Source: Roseiarcus sp. (GTDB lineage: Bacteria > Pseudomonadota > Alphaproteobacteria > Rhizobiales > Beijerinckiaceae). Taken from it: a DNA stretch of 8,014 nucleotides. The notes beneath the pieces are model-generated. The model ran no database searches. It was not told the origin of the DNA and saw nothing but the letters and a program-made list of their open reading frames with translations. Shown here one piece after another: positions 1 through 5,310 of the stretch. Where the stretch lies: contig JASLHV010000456.1 of the NCBI GenBank assembly GCA_030153205.1, forward strand, positions 1-8,014. The letters are read 5' to 3'. The translations under genes and the position numbers were made by a program. The first letter of the stretch is position 1, and every line of letters begins with the position of its first letter.

Positions 1-1907
1 AGACGGTTCTTTTCGGCAAGACGGCGCGCCGCCGGGGTGGGCGCTTCCGCAGCCGACACGAAGCCGTCCCAGCGCCACAGATCGCCTTCCCTCGAGACGA
101 GCCTCTGGCCCGTCTTCAGTAAGGGCAGCAGGGCGCGGCCCTCACCGCGCAGCACGACGCCGATTTGCGACAGACGGCGCTGGAGGGCCGGCGGGGCCTT
201 GACCAGGCTGCCGAGCGATTGAACGCCTGGCGGTAGCGCAAGCCCTTCGAAATCGCCCTCGAGGACCGTCCAGTGGGCGGGCGCGGATGTATTGGTCGAG
301 GCGTCGAGATCATCGCCCAGAGCCGCGCCAAGCGCCGCTTCATAGCCCTTTTCGACGGATAGGGATTCGACGATAGGAGGCCACAGGCCGCCGCTATCCG
401 AGCCAAGGAGCTTCATCAAAGTGCGCGTCTCGGTCTCAAGACGCTGCGCGAGCCGTTCGGCTTCGTTCAGCGGACCACGGCCTCGCGCCTCGGCGTCGCG
501 GGCCTCGACATGGGCGGCCTCGGCCTCAAGCGCGCGCGCTTCCGCTTCTTCGAGACGCGCCGTCAACGCTTCGAGCGACGCCGCATCGCTTTCGCCGTTC
601 GCTGCGCCGGCCTCCGCGCTTAGCCTATCGCGCTCTTGTGCGACCGAGGCGCATTCGGCCTCGAAACGGGCAAGACGCCGGGTCTCTTCGGCGAGAGCGG
701 CGGAGAGAGCGTTGCGGCGAGCGTTGAGATCAGAAAGCGCGGCTTGCGCTTCGCTCAACCGCGTCTCGGCGTCGCTCAAGATCTGCTCGGCCTCTTCGAG
801 CCTTGCCGCAGCCGAGGCGCGGGCCGTTTCGCTCGTCTCTTCTTCTTGTTGTAGATGATTATCTTCTTCTTCTAAACGCTTGAGCGTATTGGCGGCGTCG
901 TCGATCAACGCCGTCTCGCGGGCGGCGTCCTGCGCAAGCTGGGCGAGACGGCGCTCGAGTTCGGCGACGCGATCCCTGGCGCGGCGCTCCTCGCCCTCCA
1001 AAGCCTCGCGGGCCAGAACCAGGCGATGCAAGGCGGCCCCGGCGCGCGCCTCTTCATCCCGCAGCGGCGGCAAGGCGGCGGCCGCGATCGCCTGATTTTT
1101 GGCTGTCTCCGCTTGGTCGGCGGTGCGTTCGGCGACTTCGCGCGTATCGGCCTCCAGCCGTCGCTGCGCTTCGGCGAAGCGCTGTTCTTCGTCGCGCCAG
1201 GAAATATGCAAGGCCAGGGCCTGGTAGCGGCGGATTTCCGAGGCGAGGCCTTTGTAGCGCGTCGCCTGCCGCGCCTGCCGTTTGAGGCTTTCGATCTGCT
1301 GATCGATCTGGGCGAGGACGTCTTCGACGCGGCCGAGATTTTCCTCGGCGCCTCTCAGGCGCAGTTCCGCCTCGTGTCGGCGGGAATGAAGGCCCGAGAC
1401 GCCAGCCGCCTCTTCCAGGATCAGCCGGCGGGCTTGCGGCTTCGCCGAGATGATTTCGCCGATCTGGCCCTGTCGGACGAGCGCCGGCGAGCGCGCGCCG
1501 GTCGACGCGTCCGCAAACAGCAATTGCACATCGCGTGCGCGGACTTCGCGGCCATTGACCCGGTAGGTTGAGCCTGCCTCGCGCTCGATCCGGCGCGTCA
1601 CCTCGATCGAGTCGGAATCGTTGAAGGCAGCGGGCGCTTTGCGGTCGGTATTATCCAGCAGCAGGCCGACTTCGGCGATGTTGCGCGCCGGACGATTGCC
1701 GCCGCCGGAGAAAATGACGTCCTCCATGCCGGAGGCGCGCATGTTCTTGTACGAATTCTCACCCATCACCCAGCGAAGGGCTTCGACGAGATTGGATTTG
1801 CCGCAGCCGTTCGGCCCGACGACGCCGGTGAGACCGGATTCGATCTTGAAATCAGTCGTTTCGCAGAAGGACTTGAAACCTGCGAGACGCAGTCGATCAA
1901 ATCTCAT
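1..1907 (-). CDS. smc: Chromosome segregation/condensation ATPase SMC (N-terminal half, truncated by window edge)
   Basis: SMC forms a homodimeric ring that, with ScpA and ScpB, organises and helps segregate the nucleoid in the cytoplasm. The first residues read MRFDRLRLAGFKSF, followed by Walker A GPNGCGKS at residues 31-38 and the block RWVMGENSYKNMRASGMEDV, which is highly typical of alphaproteobacterial SMC. A QGQIGEIISAKP stretch belongs to the same head domain. Residues of about 170 to 495 are a long coiled coil rich in Glu, Arg, Ala and Leu. From about residue 498 the sequence turns into hinge-like SMC sequence (LLGSDSGGLWPPI, then GYEAALGAALGDDLD). The frame stays open to the left edge (635 complete codons), so the rest of the hinge, the second coil, the ABC signature and Walker B lie outside. 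Family proteins are about 1150 residues, so roughly half is present. The ATG at 1907 has a GAGG ribosome-binding site at 1914-1917, 6 nt away. An AT-rich Glu/Gln patch occurs at residues 345-357. Confidence 0.96.
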   Translation of the reverse strand, partial: MRFDRLRLAGFKSFCETTDFKIESGLTGVVGPNGCGKSNLVEALRWVMGENSYKNMRASGMEDVIFSGGGNRPARNIAEVGLLLDNTDRKAPAAFNDSDSIEVTRRIEREAGSTYRVNGREVRARDVQLLFADASTGARSPALVRQGQIGEIISAKPQARRLILEEAAGVSGLHSRRHEAELRLRGAEENLGRVEDVLAQIDQQIESLKRQARQATRYKGLASEIRRYQALALHISWRDEEQRFAEAQRRLEADTREVAERTADQAETAKNQAIAAAALPPLRDEEARAGAALHRLVLAREALEGEERRARDRVAELERRLAQLAQDAARETALIDDAANTLKRLEEEDNHLQQEEETSETARASAAARLEEAEQILSDAETRLSEAQAALSDLNARRNALSAALAEETRRLARFEAECASVAQERDRLSAEAGAANGESDAASLEALTARLEEAEARALEAEAAHVEARDAEARGRGPLNEAERLAQRLETETRTLMKLLGSDSGGLWPPIVESLSVEKGYEAALGAALGDDLDASTNTSAPAHWTVLEGDFEGLALPPGVQSLGSLVKAPPALQRRLSQIGVVLRGEGRALLPLLKTGQRLVSREGDLWRWDGFVSAAEAPTPAARRLAEKNR

Positions 1908-2152
1908 CGCGAACCTCGCGCGCGAATCGCGGCGTCCCTCGCGACCTCGCTACGATCGCGCGATACATTGTTCGACAAGTCCACAACAACCGCCCCTTCA
2001 TGATCGCGCAGCGCGCATCTCACACTGCTGCGCTTGCGATGGTCGCGCAGAATCGACTCTCTGCGTGCGCAAGCCCAACGGGTCCATGAAGACGAGCCGC
2101 GAATCAAGAGCGAGCGCTTGGAAACCTGTGAGAAAGCAACACAAACGCCGGG
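1908..2152. other. Intergenic gap between dsbA-like gene and smc, no convincing gene
   Basis: I see no credible coding region in this 245-nt stretch. A 67-residue minus-strand frame runs through it but is Arg/Ser-rich, resembles no family, and overlaps the smc start. No intrinsic terminator follows the dsbA-like stop codon, so read-through into smc is possible. No good promoter for smc stands out; the best minus-strand candidate (TTGTTG, 18 nt, TATCGC near 1960-1990) matches consensus poorly. The gap holds four GANTC sites (1924-1928, 2050-2054, 2055-2059, 2101-2105), a 10-bp palindrome ATCGCGCGAT at 1955-1964, and a 7-bp inverted repeat GCGCAGC/GCTGCGC (2006-2012 and 2027-2033) with a 14-nt loop. 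Confidence 0.6.
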
Positions 2153-2815
2153 CTATTTCAACAGAGGCTGGATGATCTTGTCGAAATCGGCAATCGGCAG
2201 GGCGCCGTTCACTCTCTTTCCATTGATGAAGAAGGTCGGCGTCGAATCGACATGAAAGTTCTTGGCGCCTTCGTCGCGAGTCTGGGTGACCTTTTCATAG
2301 AGCTGCTGGTCTTTCAGACAAGTCTCGAAGTCAGTTGGCGAAATGCCCGCCTGCTTGACCATATTGCCAAGCGCCTCGAGGGGCTTGTCGACGAAGGCCC
2401 AGTCCTTCTGATGATCGTACAAGAGATCGACGAGGGCGCTGCGTTTGTCGGGACCGGCGCAGCGCGTCAGCATAAAGGCGGCGGCGTCGAGCGGATTGAG
2501 CGGAAACTCCCTGAGGATGAATTTCACCTTACCGGTGTCGACATATTTGCTTTTCAGCGCCGGCCAGGTCTCCGCATGAAAGGCTTGGCAATGCGAGCAG
2601 GTCAGCGCCCCATATTCGACAATCGTCACCGGCGCGCTGGCTGAGCCTTGCACGATATCGGGCAGCGGTCCCGGCGCCATGAGTTGTTCGACCGGAACCG
2701 CAGCCTGGGCGAAGGCGGGAGCGGCCGAAGTCGCGGCGAATGCGAAGGCGACGGCGAAGGACAATCCGAAAAGGACGCCGCGCCGATCTGTCGCGAATTT
2801 GGAAATGGCGGTCAC
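2153..2815 (-). CDS. DsbA-family periplasmic thiol:disulfide oxidoreductase
   Basis: A 220-residue exported thioredoxin-fold protein that would oxidise, or less likely isomerise, cysteine pairs in periplasmic proteins. Residues 1-36 form a signal peptide: TDRRG, a hydrophobic Leu/Phe/Ala run, then AFA before Q37 as cleavage site. The redox motif is C73-S-H-C76 at the first helix of the thioredoxin fold, and the cis-proline loop is T192-P193. Two further cysteines, C119 and C166, sit in the inserted helical domain, as in the alpha-type DsbA group that carries a second disulfide. The GTG at 2815 is preferred over an upstream TTG (2920) because AAGGAG lies 5 nt before it and the signal peptide then starts properly. 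The TDRRGVL stretch resembles a Tat motif imperfectly. In alphaproteobacteria a DsbA-like gene often precedes smc, which agrees with the order here. Oxidase versus isomerase activity cannot be settled from sequence. Confidence 0.9.
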   Translation of the reverse strand: MTAISKFATDRRGVLFGLSFAVAFAFAATSAAPAFAQAAVPVEQLMAPGPLPDIVQGSASAPVTIVEYGALTCSHCQAFHAETWPALKSKYVDTGKVKFILREFPLNPLDAAAFMLTRCAGPDKRSALVDLLYDHQKDWAFVDKPLEALGNMVKQAGISPTDFETCLKDQQLYEKVTQTRDEGAKNFHVDSTPTFFINGKRVNGALPIADFDKIIQPLLK

Positions 2816-2820
2816 GGTCG

Positions 2821-2826
2821 CTCCTT
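2821..2826 (-). promoter_or_regulatory. Shine-Dalgarno site fixing the GTG start of the dsbA-like gene
   Basis: On the minus strand AAGGAG is followed by five bases and then GTG at 2815-2813. The upstream in-frame TTG at 2920 would add 35 residues that are not signal-peptide-like, so this site decides the start. Confidence 0.8.
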
Positions 2827-2982
2827 GATGCGGATTTGAATAGGGAAGGCGAGAAACGAGGCGAGGCAAAATAGCCTCAAGCAACAATGTGGCAAGACGC
2901 GGACGGAATTGGCGGATCAATTCCTGGTCATCACGGATGCGAACGCCCTCAGGACGTACGGCCTAGAAATCGCTGTGATATC

Positions 2983-3010
2983 ATTATATTGAATCGGCTC
3001 GCGAACGTAA
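2983..3010 (-). promoter_or_regulatory. Candidate promoter for the dsbA-like gene
   Basis: A perfect -10 hexamer TATAAT reads on the minus strand at 2988-2983, inside an AT-rich island that stands out from the GC-rich surroundings. A weak -35 (TTACGT, 3010-3005) lies 16 nt upstream. An 8-bp palindrome TGATATCA at 2976-2983 abuts the -10 and covers the expected start of transcription, so it could be an operator. The implied leader is about 160 nt, longer than usual, which lowers confidence. Confidence 0.35.
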
Positions 3011-3094
3011 TGTGAGAAGTTCTTCAGCGGGCGCGTGAAGGAACCGTCGGATGACATTCGCGGCCAGGACGCCGCCCGCGATCGATTCCTTGGC

Positions 3095-3123
3095 TCGACA
3101 GCAACAAGCCTCTCGTGTATGAG
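3095..3123 (+). promoter_or_regulatory. Candidate sigma70-type promoter for rplS
   Basis: TCGACA (3095-3100, five of six matches to TTGACA) is followed after 17 nt by TATGAG (3118-3123, four of six matches to TATAAT). Transcription would begin near 3130 and give a leader of about 65 nt containing the two hairpins described separately. No other plus-strand pair in the 2816-3194 gap is as good. Confidence 0.4.
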
Positions 3124-3142
3124 CCGCCGCTCAACTCAAAAC

Positions 3143-3177
3143 AGCGCGCCGAAGCGCTACGTCTGGAAGCCAGGCGT
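3143..3177 (+). promoter_or_regulatory. Two tandem hairpins in the rplS leader
   Basis: The first hairpin pairs AGCGC (3143-3147) with GCGCT (3154-3158) over a 6-nt loop. The second starts at the next base and pairs ACGTCTGG (3159-3166) with CCAGGCGT (3170-3177), eight pairs including one G-U, over a 3-nt AAG loop. The second stem ends 6 nt before the AGGAG ribosome-binding site (3184-3188). The position suits translational control of L19, but I recognise no named leader family, and stems of this size do occur by chance in GC-rich DNA. Confidence 0.4.
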
Positions 3178-3194
3178 CACGGCAGGAGAATACA

Positions 3195-3587
3195 ATGAAT
3201 ATCATCCAGAAGCTGGAGGCCGAGCAGGCCGCCAAACTGGCTCAGACGGCAAAAGTCCCGGATTTCCAGCCCGGCGACACGGTCGTCGTCAATGTGAAGG
3301 TGAAGGAAGGCGAGCGCACCCGCGTTCAGGCCTATGAAGGCGTTTGCATCGCGCGCAACGGCGGCGGTCTCAACGAGAGCTTCACGGTTCGCAAGATTTC
3401 CTATGGCGAAGGCGTCGAGCGTGTCTTCCCGATCTTCTCGCCGATGATCGACTCGGTGAAAGTGCTCCGCCGCGGCAAGGTGCGCCGCGCCAAGCTCTAT
3501 TATCTGCGCGATCGCCGCGGCAAGTCGGCCCGCATCGCCGAGCGCACCGACAATCAGGCCAGCAAGAAAGACAGCGCGGAATCTTGA
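3195..3587 (+). CDS. rplS: 50S ribosomal protein L19
   Basis: L19 is a large-subunit protein at the interface with the 30S subunit, where it contributes to an intersubunit bridge. The 130-residue product starts MNIIQKLEAEQ, has the FQPGDTVVVNVKVKEG strand region near residues 24-39 and the GVCIARNGGGLNESFTVRKISYGEGVERVFPI core, and ends with the family signature VRRAKLYYLRDRRGKSARI. A short charged tail follows, as in other alphaproteobacterial L19 proteins. ATG at 3195 is backed by AGGAG at 3184-3188 with 6-nt spacing. In many bacteria rplS follows rpsP-rimM-trmD; here the gene upstream is the divergent dsbA-like gene, so rplS seems to have its own promoter. A strong terminator follows 25 nt after the stop, so it is probably transcribed alone. 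Confidence 0.98.
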   Translation: MNIIQKLEAEQAAKLAQTAKVPDFQPGDTVVVNVKVKEGERTRVQAYEGVCIARNGGGLNESFTVRKISYGEGVERVFPIFSPMIDSVKVLRRGKVRRAKLYYLRDRRGKSARIAERTDNQASKKDSAES

Positions 3588-3612
3588 TTCGGCCGGTTCG
3601 TTGAAGGATCGA

Positions 3613-3643
3613 GGGGCGCTGTTTACAGCGCCCCTTTTTATTT
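3613..3643 (+). terminator. Intrinsic terminator of rplS
   Basis: A perfect 9-bp stem (GGGGCGCTG, 3613-3621, with CAGCGCCCC, 3626-3634) and TTTA loop is followed at once by a T-rich run (3635-3643). On the minus strand the hairpin is not followed by a T-run, so it serves rplS. It may still lie in the 3' end of the converging kinase transcript, whose stop codon is at 3651-3649. Confidence 0.93.
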
Positions 3644-3648
3644 GCTGG

Positions 3649-4650
3649 TTACAACGCCAAGCCGTTCCCGGCCGCCAGATCGGCGAGGCGCACTTGCGGC
3701 CTCGCGCCGAGGTGCTGGATGACTTCGGCGGCGGCGAGCGCGCCGAGTTGGGCCGATTTCACGTGGCCGACGCCGCGCGCCATGCCGGCGAGAAAGCCGG
3801 CCGCGAAGAGATCGCCCGCCCCGGTCGTATCGACGAGCCGATCGATCGGGAAGGCGGGAACCTCGAAAGTCTCTTTGCCGTCGACGGTGATCGAGCCTGC
3901 TTCCGAGCGCGTCACCACCCCGAGCACGCCCTCGGCGCGCAAGGCTTCGAGCGCCGTGGCGAAATCCGCCGTTTGATAGAGCGAATGCACTTCCTCGGTA
4001 TTGGCGAAAACCGTATCGACCAGGCCTGAGCGCATCAGGTCGAGAAATTCGGCGCGGAAGCGGTCGACGCAGAAGGAATCGGAGAGGGTCAGCGCCACCC
4101 GATTGCCGGCGGCATGGGCGATACGGGCCGCTTTCTGAAAAGTCTCCTTGGCCGCCTGACGGTCCCACATATAGCCTTCGAGATAGACGATGCGGGCCGC
4201 GCGTACGAGGTCTTCATCGAGATCTTCCGGCGACAGGTACGAACTCGCGCCGAGATACGTGTTCATCGTCCGTTCGCCGTCAGGCGTCACGAAGATGAAA
4301 CTGCGCCCCGTCGCCGGCCCCTGCCCCGCCGGCGCGACGCCGAAGCCGACGCCCATGGCGAGAATGTCATGCGTGAAAGCGCGACCAACGGGGTCGTCCT
4401 TGACCTTGCCGACATAGGCGCTCTTGAGGCCGAAGGAGCCGACGCCGACGATCGTATTGGCCGCCGAGCCGCCGGAGATCACCGTCGCCGAGCCCATATG
4501 GTTGTAGAGAGCCTCGGCGCGGTCCTCGTCGATGAGGATCATCGCGCCTTTCTGCACTTTCTCGGCGACGAGAAAGTCGTCCTCGGCATGGGCGAGAATA
4601 TCGACCAGGGCATTGCCCAAGCCGAGAACTTCAATGGCGTCGCGCGTCAT
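3649..4650 (-). CDS. PfkB-family carbohydrate/nucleoside kinase, probably adenosine kinase
   Basis: Predicted cytoplasmic ribokinase-fold enzyme that transfers phosphate from ATP to a sugar or nucleoside hydroxyl; the closest match I recognise is the alphaproteobacterial adenosine kinase group (adenosine to AMP, purine salvage). With ATG at 4650 it has 333 residues, usual for the family. The N-terminal block VLGLGNALVDIL carries the substrate-binding Asp17. GGSAANT (60-66) is PfkB signature 1, TPDGERTMNTYLG is a block shared with rhizobial adenosine kinases, and D274-TTGAGD-280 is signature 2 with Asp280 as catalytic base. An upstream ATG at 4692 would add 14 residues that do not resemble the family. 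Neither start has a clear ribosome-binding site; an AGGGG lies about 12 nt before 4650. It lies 75 nt after smr on the same strand and may be the last gene of that transcript. Substrate is inferred from similarity only; another PfkB sugar kinase is possible. Confidence 0.85.
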   Translation of the reverse strand: MTRDAIEVLGLGNALVDILAHAEDDFLVAEKVQKGAMILIDEDRAEALYNHMGSATVISGGSAANTIVGVGSFGLKSAYVGKVKDDPVGRAFTHDILAMGVGFGVAPAGQGPATGRSFIFVTPDGERTMNTYLGASSYLSPEDLDEDLVRAARIVYLEGYMWDRQAAKETFQKAARIAHAAGNRVALTLSDSFCVDRFRAEFLDLMRSGLVDTVFANTEEVHSLYQTADFATALEALRAEGVLGVVTRSEAGSITVDGKETFEVPAFPIDRLVDTTGAGDLFAAGFLAGMARGVGHVKSAQLGALAAAEVIQHLGARPQVRLADLAAGNGLAL

Positions 4651-4725
4651 GAATGGTGTGAGACCCCTGATTTTCCAGGCGTCTCGTCGCATCCCGCGGC
4701 GATTGGGTCAATGGCGGTTCTTACC

Positions 4726-5310
4726 TCAGCGCGTCGCTTTCGCCCCGCGTCGAAGCCGCACGTACAACGCCCCTGCCCCGCCATGGCCGCGGCCGGCTTC
4801 CTCGAAGCCGAGCACGATCACGCGCAGTTCCGGCGCCCGCAGCCAATGGGGCGTGAGACGGCGCAAGACGCCGGGCTCCCCGCTCCATAGCGAACCCTCG
4901 CTTTTGGTTTGGCCTTTGCCGGTGATGACGAGCACCAAGCGATGGCCTGACGCTTGCGCATAAACGAGAAATCCACGCAAGGCGCGATGCGCCTCGGCTT
5001 CTGTCATGCCGTGCAGATCGATGACATCGTCCGGTCCGGCGCCGCCGCGCGCCAATTGGCGCTTCAGGCGGCGATCAAGCGGGGCCAAAGGCGCGACGCC
5101 TGGCGGCGCGGTTTTGGGCTTGGCCATTGCGGGCTGCGCCGTCGGCTTTTCGGTTTGTACCGGCGCGGACGCAATCGTCCGTTTGCGTGGCGACGGCAAA
5201 GCGGCGCCTTTGCGGGGCGCGACGCTCTTCGCCACGGCGCGCCAGAGTTCGATTTCTTCGTCGCTGAGCGGGCGTAAGATATGCGTGCCGCTTTTGGGGA
5301 AGTCGCTCAC
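4726..5310 (-). CDS. Smr (MutS2-type) domain protein
   Basis: A 194-residue cytoplasmic protein with a C-terminal Smr domain, a fold linked to DNA or RNA endonuclease activity. The domain shows D98-L-H-G-101 followed by the helix TEAEAHRAL, the strand LVLVITGKG (T130-G133), and the glycine-rich GGAGALYVRLRR end (177-188). The N-terminal part has PLSDEEIELWRAVAKSV, typical of stand-alone alphaproteobacterial Smr proteins, then a Pro/Ala/Lys-rich linker (about 40-75) and PLDRRLKRQLARG just before the domain. The GTG start at 5310 is chosen because GTGA is shared with the mltA stop codon, AAGGGA lies about 8 nt upstream, and the protein then begins with the family N-terminus. A further upstream start inside mltA would add 75 residues of low-quality Arg-rich sequence. 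The overlap implies translational coupling to mltA. The true substrate of this group is not settled. Confidence 0.92.
   Translation of the reverse strand: MSDFPKSGTHILRPLSDEEIELWRAVAKSVAPRKGAALPSPRKRTIASAPVQTEKPTAQPAMAKPKTAPPGVAPLAPLDRRLKRQLARGGAGPDDVIDLHGMTEAEAHRALRGFLVYAQASGHRLVLVITGKGQTKSEGSLWSGEPGVLRRLTPHWLRAPELRVIVLGFEEAGRGHGGAGALYVRLRRGAKATR

Noticed and set aside
421..1571. Long plus-strand open frames opposite smc (145 and 181 codons)
   Set aside because: They mirror the smc reading frame in GC-rich DNA, are Ala/Ser/Arg-rich, and lack ribosome-binding sites and family resemblance. smc on the other strand is certain.
2006..2033. Inverted repeat GCGCAGC/GCTGCGC as a terminator between dsbA-like gene and smc
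   Set aside because: A 14-nt loop and no T-run on either strand; repeats of this length are expected by chance in GC-rich DNA.
1904..2107. 67-codon minus-strand frame between the dsbA-like gene and smc
   Set aside because: Low-complexity Arg/Ser-rich product, no ribosome-binding site that fits better than that of smc, and overlap with the smc start.
2816..2920. 35-residue N-terminal extension of the DsbA-like protein from TTG at 2920
   Set aside because: AAGGAG 5 nt before the GTG at 2815 and a normal signal peptide from that point make the short form far more likely.
3035..3337. 100-codon plus-strand frame overlapping the rplS start
   Set aside because: It begins with GTG without a good ribosome-binding site and runs out of frame into rplS; its second half is an rplS shadow.
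4114..4890. 258-codon plus-strand open frame opposite the kinase and smr
   Set aside because: It spans two well-supported minus-strand genes and has no recognisable domain.
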